Shown here piece after piece: positions 53,801-63,100 of a DNA stretch of 64,000 bases. Source of the stretch: CBDDCQ01 sp965226285 (GTDB lineage Bacteria > Bacteroidota > Bacteroidia > Flavobacteriales > Ichthyobacteriaceae); assembly GCA_965226285.1 (NCBI GenBank), contig CBDDCQ010000001.1:62001-126000 (forward strand), given 5' to 3'. The translations under genes were made by a program, and so were the position numbers. The notes under the pieces are model-generated. The model had not been told where the DNA came from. It searched no databases and saw only the letters and a list, made by a program, of their open reading frames with translations. The first letter of the stretch is position 1. Each line of letters starts with the position of its first letter.

Positions 53801-55651
53801 ATAAATCTTATTTTGTTTACGCCAACTCAAATCAACTGGTACGGGCATCTTCCTAATTTCAAACGCTGCATTATTGAGCGTTTTATCTGCCTTTGCATCG
53901 TGTTCAAGTACAAGTGACAACGTCAAGATAGTGGCTTTGCCGTAACGAACGATCTTAGCTGCAGTACCACTTCCTGAAACACGTGCACCACTGTTGGTTG
54001 AATCATCTGTAATCTGTACTGATTTGATACGATAACCTGTTTTTGTACCTCTCACACCGCCCAATAAGTCTGCATTGCTTATCTCTTCTGCGGGACTGTA
54101 AGCCTTGCTTTGTCTGCCCCAAGTTAAAGGTACAAATACATCTCCACTGGTAAGTTCAAATGCTGCACCCGTTATGGTTTTATCTGCTTGCCTATCGTGT
54201 TCAAATACAAGTGTCAACGTCAAGATAGTGGCTTTGCCATAACCCACGATCTTAGCTGCAGTACCACTGCCTGAAACCCGCGCACCACTGCTCGTTGAAT
54301 CATCTGTAATCTGTACTGATTTAATACGATAACCTAATTTTGAACCTTCGAGACCCAGCCACAATTCAGAGTTGCTTATCTCTTCACCAGAACGATACCT
54401 CTTCAATTGTTTTACCCAGGTTAAATTGGTAGGTGCACCCCTCTTTGTAATTTCAAATTGTGCACCCGTTATGGTTTTTTCTGCTTTCTTAGCGTGTTCT
54501 AATACAAGTGTCAACGTCAAGGTAACTGCTTTACTATAATTGATGATCTTAGCACTACTACCACTTCCTGAAACCCGCGCACCACTTTCTGATGAATCAC
54601 CGGTAATCTCTACTGATTTGATACGATAGCCCTCTTTTGTACCCTGTAAGCCGCCTAATAATTCAGTGTTGCTGATCTCTCCCCCTGAAACGTAAACCTT
54701 GCTTTGTTTACGCCAAGTTAATTCTTGAGTAATTTCAAATACTGCCGCCGTTATGGTTTTATCTGCTTTCGTATCGTGTTCAAATACAAGTGTCAATGTC
54801 AAGGTACCCGAGCGGGTATATCTACCTATCTTAGCTGAAGTGCCACTACCTAAAACCACTGCTCCTGTATCTCCTGCATCAGTGATGGTTACTGTTTTCA
54901 CTCGATAGCCTGCTTTTGTTCCGTCAAGACCTGCTAATAACTCCTCATTGCTGATCTCTCCCGCCGAACGATAAACCTTGATTTGTTTGCTCCAGCTTAA
55001 ATCCGATGGTGCAACATTCTTTGTAATTTCAAACTCCGCATTTTCTATCGTTACATCCAAATCTGATGTAGCATTGTGTTTTAAGTGCAACAAAGCCCTA
55101 AAAACGCCTGCTCCATTAAATTCTAAACTTAAATTTGGTGCAGTTCCATTGACCGTTACTATACCATCAGGAAACACATTTGTGATGTCTTTTAAAGTAT
55201 AGTTTCCTTTTTGCCCTTTTACATTGTTTAAAATTTCTGTAGCATTCAAACGCCCACCTTCTGTATATTGTTTTGTCAGTTTTTCAAAGGTCAATACCGG
55301 AGGTAATATTTTTACCTCTACTGTATATTTACTGGTAGTTCCACTTTCTGACGTTACTGTAAACGATACGGGATTGGTCCAATCTTTGACTGTCTTTGGG
55401 TCGGGTTTGATCGTTGCCTTTTCGGATAACTCTACCTTTGCCGATAAAGAACTTATATCTGTTCCATAGGGTACCTCTATCAAAAAGGAGGTGCCGTTTA
55501 ACTCGGCTTTATAAGTACCCAACTCAAAGGAGAGTATCAATGAGGCTTTGCTCTTTGCCAGATTGGCGTTATCTTCCTTACTACATTGGGTTAATTGGGT
55601 AATGAAAAGTATTAATACTAATAAGCCAAAAAAATATCTATTCTTCTTCAT
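50888..55651 (-). CDS. giant modular surface lipoprotein with BspA-type leucine-rich repeats
   Basis: The 1587-residue protein has a lipoprotein signal ending LTQC (20-23). Residues ~35-115 form a beta-sandwich like DUF5018 (VPYGTDISSLSAKVELS, SGTTSKYTVEV). Residues 120-1187 hold 11 modules of about 97 residues: one divergent (LTFEKLTKQYTEGG), then ten close copies patterned LTWxKQxKxYxxGGEISNAE, GYRIKSVxITDD, ARVSGSGTAAKIVGY, LTLTLVFEHD, and FEITK. Residues ~1190-1587 carry about 14 BspA-like leucine-rich repeats of 23 residues (CTSLTSVTLPNSVTSIGNNAF). BspA repeats usually mediate adhesion. The gene at 60169 shares the modules, which were not recognised as a known family. The protein is probably surface-exposed; its ligand is unknown. 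No T9SS C-terminal signal is evident. Confidence 0.85.
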   Translation of the reverse strand: MKKNRYFFGLLVLILFITQLTQCSKEDNANLAKSKASLILSFELGTYKAELNGTSFLIEVPYGTDISSLSAKVELSEKATIKPDPKTVKDWTNPVSFTVTSESGTTSKYTVEVKILPPVLTFEKLTKQYTEGGRLNATEILNNVKGQKGNYTLKDITNVFPDGIVTVNGTAPNLSLEFNGAGVFRALLHLKHNATSDLDVTIENAEFEITKNVAPSDLSWSKQIKVYRSAGEISNEELLAGLDGTKAGYRVKTVTITDAGDTGAVVLGSGTSAKIGRYTRSGTLTLTLVFEHDTKADKTITAAVFEITQELTWRKQSKVYVSGGEISNTELLGGLQGTKEGYRIKSVEITGDSSESGARVSGSGSSAKIINYSKAVTLTLTLVLEHAKKAEKTITGAQFEITKRGAPTNLTWVKQLKRYRSGEEISNSELWLGLEGSKLGYRIKSVQITDDSTSSGARVSGSGTAAKIVGYGKATILTLTLVFEHDRQADKTITGAAFELTSGDVFVPLTWGRQSKAYSPAEEISNADLLGGVRGTKTGYRIKSVQITDDSTNSGARVSGSGTAAKIVRYGKATILTLSLVLEHDAKADKTLNNAAFEIRKMPVPVDLSWRKQNKIYSPAGEISNAALLNGLSGTKTGYRVKTVSISDAGGTGARVSGSGTAAKIVGYTKAGILTLSIVFEHDTKEDKNITGGAFEITSIAAPVDLSWRKQRKAYRSGEISNAELLRGLMGTKAGYRVKSVDITGDSSRSGARVSGSGTSAKIVGYTKITVLTLTLVFEHDVKADKTITGAEFEITKGFAPRGLRWVRQRKAYRPSGEISNADLLRGIGGTGVGYRIKSVQIRDDSSRSGARVSGNGTAAKIVGYSKPTVLTLTLVFEHDAKADKTMRNVQFEITKGTAASDLSWRRQSKVYSIRGEISNAELLSRVGGTKVGYRIKSVQITDDSKSSGASVSGSGTAAKIVGYSKATILTLTLVVEHDLKDDVTLRNAQFEITKLSAETLTWSRQTKPFNSGGEITNANLLAGVTGSGKNGYTIKTVNITNINGTSARVSGSGSSARITSYNQAGTLTLTIVLEHDTKGDVTISNAQFEIIPLGWTKQEKAYSTGGEITNTELLAGVTGSGKNGYTIKTVNITNPDGTGARVSGSGSSARITSYNRAGTLTLTIVLEHRTQDDVTLRNAQFLIYRGDIFTINSGGVVTLKASVDKNSLTTVTIPNMINGITVTSIGDSTFEDFTSLTRVTLPNSVTSIGNNAFKNCTALNSVTIPNSVTSIGNKAFYDCTSLTSVTLSNSVTSIGDWVFYNCRSLTRITLPNSLKTIGSDAFANCVSLTSIVIPNSVTLIDIATFAYCTSLTSVTLPNSLKVIRNTAFILCTSLTSITIPNSVTRIDMGAFYQCYSLTSVTLSNSLTNIGQLAFYKTALTSVTIPNSVTSVDNAVFESCTALTSVTLSNSLIDISQAMFSNCTALASITIPNSVTRISEQAFANCTSLASITIPNSVTRISEQAFANCTSLASVTLPDNSLKSISKKAFVDCTSLTTITIPRSVTTIGNAPFTGCTNLSRIRVIAINQIPWYKNLTRGNKALVIGY
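51123..51260 (-). repeat. 69-bp perfect tandem duplication inside the LRR region
   Basis: Two adjacent 69-bp units (51123-51191 and 51192-51260) encoding one 23-residue repeat each differ only at their last bases (GTGAA against GTGCA). Neighbouring LRR units are far more divergent, so this pair is a recent duplication. Confidence 0.95.
52091..55294 (-). repeat. 11 tandem ~97-codon modules
   Basis: DNA repeats underlying residues 120-1187 of the modular lipoprotein. Strings such as ATCGTTGGTTATAGC-type coding for KIVGYS and the coding for ARVSGSG recur with few changes; modules 3, 4, 7 and 8 (with SVQI-DDS) are closest. The last two modules carry an extra GSGKNGYTIKTV form. Confidence 0.9.
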
Positions 55652-55803
55652 GTCATTTATTATTTATTGTTTTTATTTATATTTTTAAATTAAATTCTAA
55701 ACTTATTCAGAACAAAAAATCTATAGTTTAAGTTATGTTTGATATATTTAAAATATACTAACCCAAGTGATATGATGTTCTGAACTTCATAGTTAATTCC
55801 TTA

Positions 55804-56006
55804 GTTTAAATAATTCAGTGTGCAAATTTAATAACTAACTCAATATTAAACGAATAAAAAATACTTTTTTTTTCATGTCATTTTTATTGTTTTTATTTAT
55901 AATTAATTTTTACTTATATTTTTAAATTAATTCCCTGTTTAAATAATTCGCGGGTGCAAATTTAATAACTAACTCAATATTAAACGAATAAAAAATACTT
56001 TTTTTT
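55804..56006 (-). repeat. duplicated promoter region of the modular lipoprotein gene
   Basis: About 70 bp at 55804-55873 recur at 55937-56006 with 4-5 differences (period 133). Each copy has a minus-strand -7 element TAAATTTG (55823-55830 and 55957-55964). The gene's start sequence CATGTCATTT (55649 onward) also recurs at 55874. Two tandem start sites, near 55816 and 55950, are expected, with leaders of about 165 and 300 bases. Confidence 0.85.
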
Positions 56007-56400
56007 GTACCAAGTGTATATTTTTTGGTATAAGTATGACAAAGCCTAATAAATACAAGATGTAGAGGCTCAATGTACACTACTAATTATAGTATAAATA
56101 CAATAGAATTTGCGAGTTATTTTACAGAAAATGTATAATTGAAGCAATTCATGGAGTAATCCTACCATTGATTGCATACAATATTTTGAAACTTTACTAA
56201 GAAAAAATGTACATTTCATTTTGTGGGTTATCTCACGTAAGCATAAATCAAATATTCTGTCTTTTAACATTCCAAAAAATTTAATCTAAAAGATACAAAT
56301 CCTCAAGGTAAAACTGTACTTATTCTAATGGGAATTTATATCTAAGCAAGAGAATTTTAATTTATTAAAAAAAAACACTTTATCTTATTTAAATTTAGTT
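56007..56400. other. intergenic region, no gene recognised
   Basis: A 66-codon minus-strand frame (56070-56270) has no promoter and an unlikely composition, so it was not called. No terminator or repeat is evident. The fldA promoter begins at its right edge. Confidence 0.5.
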
Positions 56401-56408
56401 TAAATTTG
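56401..56408 (+). promoter_or_regulatory. -7 element for the fldA-suf operon
   Basis: TAAATTTG, perfect match. It lies 40 bases before the fldA ATG at 56448, and rules out the earlier in-frame ATG at 56406 as start. Confidence 0.7.
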
Positions 56409-56447
56409 CATTATTCTTTAAATTCAACTTTATCCTTAAAAAACAAA

Positions 56448-56960
56448 ATGTCTAAAATATCTTTAATATTTGGTTCAGATTCTGGATGTACAGAAGAAAT
56501 CACACAAAAAATAGTAGAAAAGTTAGGTGATGATGTAGTAGAAGTAAAGGATGTATATGATGTCTCTACTAGCGATTTTGATGGGAATAAATTCATACTG
56601 GGATTATCTACTTGGTACGATGGAGAATTACAAAGTGCTTGGGAAGAATTTTACGATGAATTTAAAACTATTGACTTTACAGGCAAAACAGTGGCTATAT
56701 TTGGACTTGGAGACCAAATAGGTTACGGAGAATTCTTTTGCGATGGGGTAGGCATACTTGGAGATGTAGTAAAACGAAAAGGTGGAAAACTAGTGGGAGA
56801 ATGGCCTATAGGAGATACCTATGAATACGATGAAAGTAAAGCCGATTTAAAAAACGGTAATTCGATGGGACTGTTATTAGATGAAGATAACCAACCCGAA
56901 TTTACAGATGAAAGACTCGGTGTGTGGCTAGAGCTTATAAAACCAGAATTTGGATTATAA
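56448..56960 (+). CDS. fldA: flavodoxin
   Basis: Flavodoxin carries single electrons through FMN, typically replacing ferredoxin when iron is scarce. From ATG 56448 the protein is 170 residues, of long-chain type, with the FMN phosphate loop GSDSGCTEEI (residues 8-17; Asp replaces the usual Thr at the second position), the FMN-flanking STWYDGELQSAW and FGLGDQIGYGEFFCDGVG, and WPIGDTYEYDES. An upstream in-frame ATG would add 14 residues before the conserved start and falls within the promoter. It leads sufE, sufT and DUF2480, linking it with Fe-S cluster assembly. Confidence 0.94.
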   Translation: MSKISLIFGSDSGCTEEITQKIVEKLGDDVVEVKDVYDVSTSDFDGNKFILGLSTWYDGELQSAWEEFYDEFKTIDFTGKTVAIFGLGDQIGYGEFFCDGVGILGDVVKRKGGKLVGEWPIGDTYEYDESKADLKNGNSMGLLLDEDNQPEFTDERLGVWLELIKPEFGL

Positions 56961-56970
56961 TCTTTATAAA

Positions 56971-57393
56971 ATGACAATACAACAAATACAACAAAATATT
57001 GTAGAAGAGTTTTCTATTTTTGACGGTTGGTTACAAAAATACGAATACCTTATAGAATTAGGAAAGTCATTACCTATTATATCTGAGGAAAATAAGAATG
57101 ATAAAAACCTTATATTAGGCTGTCAATCTAAAGTGTGGTTGCATGCAGAATTTAAAGATGGTAAAATCATCTATTCTGCTGATAGTGATGCCATTATTAC
57201 AAAAGGGATCATCGCCTTACTCGTAAGAATATTTAGTGGTCAAATGCCTAAAGATATTAGTAATGCCAGTATTGACTTTATAGATGAAATAGGATTAAAA
57301 GAACATTTGTCTCCTACTAGGGCAAATGGTCTATTAGCTATGATTAAGCAACTTAAATTTTATGCTGTGGTATTAGAAACTAAAACTCGTTAA
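56971..57393 (+). CDS. sufE: SufE, cysteine desulfurase partner
   Basis: SufE accepts persulfide sulfur from SufS and passes it to the SufBCD scaffold. The product from ATG 56971 is 140 residues; an earlier in-frame ATG at 56950 overlaps fldA and precedes the conserved start. The key acceptor Cys51 lies in LGCQSKVWLHAEF, followed by ADSDAIITKGIIALLV and LSPTRANGLLAMIKQLK, all family hallmarks. It lies 10 bases after fldA and 9 before sufT. SufB, C, D and S are not in the window. Confidence 0.95.
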   Translation: MTIQQIQQNIVEEFSIFDGWLQKYEYLIELGKSLPIISEENKNDKNLILGCQSKVWLHAEFKDGKIIYSADSDAIITKGIIALLVRIFSGQMPKDISNASIDFIDEIGLKEHLSPTRANGLLAMIKQLKFYAVVLETKTR

Positions 57394-57402
57394 TTTATAA
57401 AA

Positions 57403-57726
57403 TTGATGGAAGAAAAAAAACTTCGAGATATAGGAGAAAAAATAATAGGTGTTATACATACTATATATGACCCTGAAATACCTGTAGATATATATCAATT
57501 GGGACTTATCTATGATGTTCAAGTGAGCGACACTCGTCGTGCTAAAATACTGATGACACTTACCTCTCCAAATTGTCCTGTAGCAGGAAGTTTGCCTAAT
57601 GAAGTGAAAGAAAAAGTAGAAGAAATAGAAGAAATAGAAAGTTGTGAAGTAGAAATTACCTTTGATCCTCCTTGGAGCAAAGATATGATGAGTGAGGAGG
57701 CTTTATTAGAACTGGGTATGTTATAA
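57403..57726 (+). CDS. sufT: SufT-like DUF59 (MIP18) Fe-S assembly protein
   Basis: The 107-residue DUF59 protein shows TIYDPEIPVDIYQLGLIYDV (residues 20-39; conserved DPE at 23-25) and SPNCPVAGSLP with Cys58, plus the end VEITFDPPWSKDMMSEEAL. SufT-family proteins help mature Fe-S proteins. Its place between sufE and DUF2480 supports that. An alternative ATG one codon later is possible. Confidence 0.93.
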   Translation: MMEEKKLRDIGEKIIGVIHTIYDPEIPVDIYQLGLIYDVQVSDTRRAKILMTLTSPNCPVAGSLPNEVKEKVEEIEEIESCEVEITFDPPWSKDMMSEEALLELGML

Positions 57727-57755
57727 CCTAAAATGATATTCTCATTATTGACTCG

Positions 57756-58271
57756 ATGGAAGAACCCATTGTAAATAGAGTAAATAAACTACCTGTAATT
57801 ACTTTGGATTTGCAAGATTTATATCCCAAAGAAAAACGTATTGCGTTTGATGTAAAAGACTTCTTATACAAAGGTATTATCGTTAAAGAAAAAGAATTGA
57901 GAGCAACTCTTAAACAGCACGATTGGAAACCATATCAAAATGCTTTTGTAAATATCCATTGTTCTTCGGACGCCATTGTTCCTCAATGGACTTTTATGCT
58001 CGTTGCTTCCTATTTGAATCCGATATGTAAAAAGGTAATTAAAGGTAATCCTAAAGACTTAGAAAATATGATTTTTCAAGAAGTAATATCTTATTTGGAC
58101 ATTTCAAAATACAAAGATAAAAAAGTAATCATAAAAGGTTGTGGACATCTTCCTATACCCGATAATGCCTATATATACATTGTAAATAAATTACAACCCG
58201 TAGTTAAATCTATCATGTATGGTGAGGCTTGTTCTGCTGTGCCTGTATATAAAAGACAGAGGTTAAAATAG
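57756..58271 (+). CDS. DUF2480 protein, Fe-S operon member
   Basis: The 171-residue protein matches DUF2480, a family found in Bacteroidota next to suf genes. Typical stretches are VNKLPVITLDLQDLYP, FLYKGIIVKEKELRATLKQH, CSSDAIVPQWTFMLVASYL and the Cys-containing KGCGHLPIPDNAYIYI. Its function is unknown; the Cys144-containing motif and context hint at Fe-S or sulfur handling. It closes the operon, with its stop 3 bases from the convergent rpoN stop. Confidence 0.88.
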   Translation: MEEPIVNRVNKLPVITLDLQDLYPKEKRIAFDVKDFLYKGIIVKEKELRATLKQHDWKPYQNAFVNIHCSSDAIVPQWTFMLVASYLNPICKKVIKGNPKDLENMIFQEVISYLDISKYKDKKVIIKGCGHLPIPDNAYIYIVNKLQPVVKSIMYGEACSAVPVYKRQRLK

Positions 58272-58273
58272 TA

Positions 58274-59644
58274 TTAAAATTTTTTTCTTAACCTAGATAC
58301 AGGTATTTGTAATTGTTCTCGGTATTTTGCTACAGTTCTTCTGGCAATAATGAATCTTTTTTCCTTGAGAAGTTCTACTATTTTATCATCAGATAGAGGG
58401 TGGGTTTTATCCTCCTTATTTATAATTTCTAAGAGCGCATTTTTTACATGGATAGTAGATATTTCCTCTCCTTCTTTATTTACGGTGGCATCTGTAAATA
58501 AATCTTTAATTCGTACTATGCCGTAAGGAGCATCTACATATTTGTTACTCACTGCTCTAGAAACTGTAGATATATCCACTTGTATCGTTTCTGCAATAGA
58601 TTTCATCGTCATAGGTTTAAGTAAATTATCACTTCCAGACAAAAAATAATCATACTGCTTTTGCAGTATGGCATTCATAGTTTTATAAAGGGTTTGTTGC
58701 CTCTGTTTAATAGCCTGTATGAAGAATTTAGCTGTATTTATCTTTTGCTTGATAAAACTCTCAACTTCTTTTTGCTCCCGTTTTCTGAGGTTGGTCTCTC
58801 CAAGTATATTATAGTATTCTTTTGATACTTTTAACGGTGGAATATTACCTTGATTGAGCTGAAGTTCAAGTTTTTCATTTTCTATTCGGATGATAAAGTC
58901 TGGAATAATAAGTTTATTATTTTTTGCATGCTCAGAGAGAACACTACCCGGTTTGGGATTGAGTTTTTCTATTTTTTGTAATACTTGCGTAAGCTGTTCT
59001 TTAGTTACTATATTTTGATTTATGGGTTTATCATAATGTTTTTTGATGATGTGTTCATAGTGCTTCTTTAATACTTCTATAGTAAGTTTTACCGTAGGCG
59101 TTTGTTCTTGTCTATAGAGTTGAAGGAGTAAGCATTCTTTTAACGAACGCGCGCCTATTCCAGCAGGGTCCATCTGATGGATAATATCTAACGCATATTC
59201 CATCTCATCTATAGAGGCATCTATGTTTTGAGTGAAAGTCATATCATCCATAATTTCATATAAATCCTTTCTAATATAACCATCACCATCTATGGTGCCT
59301 ATCAAAAAATCTACTATATTTCTTTGTTTCTCATCTAACTGAAAAGTAATAAGTTGTTCTCTCAATTTTTCTATAAAACTCTGTTCGTTAGAATAATTGA
59401 AAATTTGAGTGGTATATGGACTATCGTAAAAATGATGCTGAGATTGATATTTATATGATTCTTCGTTGCCCAATTCCTCGGTGTCGTCATCATCTACCGT
59501 ATCTAAAGTAGGGTTCTCTTCTAATTCATTCTTAATTTCTTTTTCAAGTGCAAGGGTATCTAACTCTACTAAATTCATCAGTAGAATCTGCTGAGGAGAT
59601 AATTTTTGCCCTAATTTTAATTCTATATTTTGTTTGAGTTTCAT
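58274..59644 (-). CDS. rpoN: RNA polymerase sigma-54 factor
   Basis: Sigma-54 directs RNA polymerase to -24/-12 promoters that need AAA+ activators. The 456-residue protein has the Gln/Leu-rich region I (LGQKLSPQQILLMNLVELD, ~12-30), an acidic region II (TVDDDDTEELGNEE), core-binding and DNA-binding domains with ISTVSRAVSNKYV (helix-turn-helix, ~360-372) and the RpoN box ARRTVAKYRE (434-443). It is a monocistronic unit with a -7 element at 59713-59720; no activator lies in the window. Confidence 0.95.
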   Translation of the reverse strand: MKLKQNIELKLGQKLSPQQILLMNLVELDTLALEKEIKNELEENPTLDTVDDDDTEELGNEESYKYQSQHHFYDSPYTTQIFNYSNEQSFIEKLREQLITFQLDEKQRNIVDFLIGTIDGDGYIRKDLYEIMDDMTFTQNIDASIDEMEYALDIIHQMDPAGIGARSLKECLLLQLYRQEQTPTVKLTIEVLKKHYEHIIKKHYDKPINQNIVTKEQLTQVLQKIEKLNPKPGSVLSEHAKNNKLIIPDFIIRIENEKLELQLNQGNIPPLKVSKEYYNILGETNLRKREQKEVESFIKQKINTAKFFIQAIKQRQQTLYKTMNAILQKQYDYFLSGSDNLLKPMTMKSIAETIQVDISTVSRAVSNKYVDAPYGIVRIKDLFTDATVNKEGEEISTIHVKNALLEIINKEDKTHPLSDDKIVELLKEKRFIIARRTVAKYREQLQIPVSRLRKKF

Positions 59645-59695
59645 ATTCCCAATTTTGCAACAAATTTAATGAAATTTGAACATACTCAAATTACA

Positions 59696-59860
59696 CTAAC
59701 TATTTATTTTTGCAAATGTAATTCTCGAACAACTAATATATAGTTCATAAAGTTTTAGTCTCAAGATAATTTTAAGGTTTTCTTCTAACCCCATTTTGCG
59801 TCGATAATGATACCTCCATTCATACCATTTAAAGTGGTAACTGTTAAGTTTAGGCAACAT
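59696..59860 (-). pseudogene. possible gene remnant upstream of rpoN
   Basis: From ATG 59860 a 54-codon minus-strand frame reads MLPKLNSYHFKWYEWRYHYR then RKMGLEENLKIILRLKLYEL; it continues upstream without ATG to 59890. The composition looks coding (aromatic and basic, then an amphipathic helix) but the 3' third overlaps the rpoN promoter at 59713-59720. No family was recognised. Probably a fossil or chance frame. Confidence 0.3.
59713..59720 (-). promoter_or_regulatory. -7 element for rpoN
   Basis: Minus-strand TACATTTG, a TAnnTTTG match, 69 bases before the rpoN start at 59644; no clear -33 element. Confidence 0.5.
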
Positions 59861-60008
59861 TAAACCAGTTTTCAAAAACTTAATGTGAATTTATAAAAAA
59901 TTAAATCTACTGTGATAACTTTTATCGATTTTTAACTAAACGTTTAACGTAGTAATTTTAGGTTTGGGAATTAAAAGTATTGAACTCAAATAAAAAAATT
60001 TATTTTTC

Positions 60009-60038
60009 TTGATTCATAATTATTTCTTTGTAAATTTG
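60009..60038 (+). promoter_or_regulatory. promoter of the propeller lipoprotein gene
   Basis: TTG (60009-60011) and TAAATTTG (60031-60038) are separated by exactly 19 bases, the Bacteroidota consensus spacing. The leader is about 125 bases long, unusually long for this window, and AT-rich. Confidence 0.75.
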
Positions 60039-60168
60039 CACCTTTTAAAATTCTTAACAATAGAACATCGTTAGTGAATATATTTTATATATAATTTAAA
60101 ATAACTTTTAAACCCTATGGTTAATATATTAGATATTGAAAATTTAACTTTAAAAAATAAATACTAAA

Positions 60169-63100
60169 ATGAGACAAGTTATGAAACCCATCAGATATTT
60201 TGTTAGTTTATTATTATTGACAGCATTGATTACGTCAATGATTTATTGCAGTAAAGAAGAATCGAAACCCGATGATAAACCCACCCCTGCCCCTGCTCCT
60301 TCTCTTACTTATGCGGAGCAAACCATTGTTTTTTCTAGTGTTACAGGAGTCACTAAAACCTTGGCGGTTGCTAAGATACTGGCAGGCGTTAAAGGCTCAA
60401 AAGAGGGCTATACGATAAAGTCTATTACGTTGGTGAGTAGTAATACAACGGCTTCAGCAAAGGTTTCAGGCACTCAATTAACCTTTAGCAAACCAGGGAA
60501 CATCGTTTTTAATCTTGTTTTAAAACACGCGAGCAAGCAAGATGCTACCATTAAAAATTGTAAAATCATCATTAGTAAGGACGCAGCCGCTACTTTGACT
60601 TTTAACAGGGTGTCTAAGGCTTTTGTCAGCGGTGGTAGTTTTACCACATTGGAGATATTAGGGGGTGTAGCAGGAACGAAGTCGGGTTATACCCTCAAAG
60701 AGATAAAAGCGTTAGCACCGTCAGGCGTTGCAAACGTAACAGGCACCAAGCCTACTTTGTCATTAACCATGACCAAGATAGGTAGTTTTACGGCTACCAT
60801 CGTTTTGGAACATTCCACGAAAGGTGATGTTACCATTACAGGTGCGCAGTTTAAGATTAGTACTTCTGCTGGGGAGTCTTTGACTTTTGACAAACTTAGC
60901 GAAGTTTATAGTAGTGTTGGTCTCTTTACCACAGAAGAGATTTTAGGAAGGATAGGAGGTAAAAAGGCTGGATATACTCTGAGAGAGATTAGGTCTTTAA
61001 ACCCAATAGGTATTGCAAGCGTAACAGGTACGAAACCAAATTTGTATTTAAGCTATGTTAAGGCGGGTAATTTTACGGCTACTTTGGTATTAGAGCACGC
61101 TACCAAAGGCGATTCAACGATAGATAACGCATCCTTTGAGGTTACGAAGGCACCTGCTCCTCGTTTAACATGGACGAAACAAAGTAAGCCTTATGGTTCA
61201 GGTGGTGAGATAAGCAATGCAGAATTATTAGCGGGTTTGAATGGTACCAGTGCTGCCAAAACAGGCTATACCATTAAATCGGTAATCATCAGTAGTGCAA
61301 ACGGTACGGGTGCAAGGGTTTCAGGCAGGGGTACTTCAGCTAAGATCGTTGGTTATACCCAGGCGGGCATCTTGACCTTGACGCTTGTATTTCAGCACCC
61401 CGCCAAAATGGATGTTACCCTTGCGGGCAAGAAGTTTGAGATTACAAAGGCAGATGCCTCTACTTTAACATGGAAGAAACAAAGTAAGGCTTATGTTTCA
61501 GGTGGTGAGATAAGCAATGCAGAATTATTAGCGGGTCTTACGGGTAGTAGTGCTGCCAAAACGGGCTATACCATTAAATCAGTAACCATCAGTAGTGCAA
61601 ACGGCACAGGTGCAAGGGTTTCAGGTAATGGTACTTCGGCTAAGATCGTCGGTTATACCAAGGTGGGCATCTTGACCTTGACGCTTGTATTTCAGCACCC
61701 TGCCAAAGTGGATGTTACCCTTAGAGGCAAGGAGTTTGAGATTACGAAGGCAGTAGCAGAGCGTTTAACTTGGACAAAACAAACGAAGGTTTACAGCAGT
61801 AGCGGAGAAATTACCAATGCGCAGCTGTTATTAGGGGTACAGGGAAGTAAAACAGGTTACACCATTAAAACCGTTACCATTGCCAGTGCAGGCGGTACGG
61901 GTGCTACCGTTTCAGGAAGCGGTACTTCAGCTAAGATCATTGGTTATACCAAGGCGGGTAGTTTGACCTTAACGATTGTTTTAGAACACGCCACCAAAGC
62001 GGATGTTACCCTTACAGGCCTGGCGTTTGAGATTACAAAGGCAAGAGCAGAAAGTTTAACCTTTAGCAAGCGTGTCAAGTCTTTTAGGGTTGGTAGTAGT
62101 TTTAGCACTTCGGAGATACTAGCAGGGGTAGCAGGTACTAAAACGGGCTATACCCTCAAAGAGATAAAAAATCTAAGTCCCTCAGGCTTTGCTCGCGTTA
62201 ACGGTACAAAACCCAACCTTAGTTTGGGGATGATCAGGGTAGGTAACTTTACGGCTACGATTATATTGGAACACCCCAACAAAGCAGATGCCACGATAAC
62301 TGGTACGACTTTTGAGATTAATAAAGGTACTTGGGACAAGGTTTTTGGGGGAAGTCGTAGTGATGTAGGCACTTCTATTGTGCAAACGTCTGACGGGGGC
62401 CTTGCCGTAACGGGAAGTACAGAAAGTAAAGGTGCAGGGGGTGATGATTTCTGGTTACTCAAATTAGATGCTTCTTTGGGTACTATTGTTTGGGAAAAGA
62501 CCTTTGGGGAGAAGTACAATGAGAAAAACCCTTCCCTTGTGCAGACGTCTGACGGGGGGGTTGCCGTAGCGGGACATAAACAAGATGATAAATCGTATTA
62601 CGATTACTATATACTCAAGCTAAGTGCTTTGGGTACTATTGTTTGGGAAAAGACCTTTGGGGGGAGTAAGAACGAAAAAAACACTTCCGTGATTCAGACT
62701 TCTGACGGGGGCTTTGCCTTAGGGGGTACACGATTACAAAGTGCAGGAGGGGATTATGATGGATGGGTACTCAAGTTAGACGCTTCGGGTAGTATAGTTT
62801 GGAACAAGACCTTTGGGGGGAATAAGAGTGATAAAGTCCAATCCATCGTGCAAACGTCTGACGGGGGCTTTGCCGTAGCAGGATATAAAGCGAGCAACTC
62901 AAGGGGTAGTTATGATGCTTGGGTATTCAAGTTAAACGCTTCAGGTAATAAGACTTGGGAAAAGACCTTTGGGGGGAGTAATGTCGATACAGCCGTTTCC
63001 ATCATACAGACGTCTGACGGGGGCTTTGCCGTAACGGGACAGACAAATAGCGAAGGTAAAGGGAGTGCTGATATGTGGATACTCAAGTTAGATGCTTCGG

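Noticed and set aside
50979..55602. Long plus-strand frames opposite the BspA-type gene
   Set aside because: They mirror the repeats of the minus-strand gene and carry no independent promoter or family motif.
56070..56270. 66-codon minus-strand frame between the BspA gene and fldA
   Set aside because: No promoter, odd Cys/Phe-rich composition and no recognisable similarity; probably chance.
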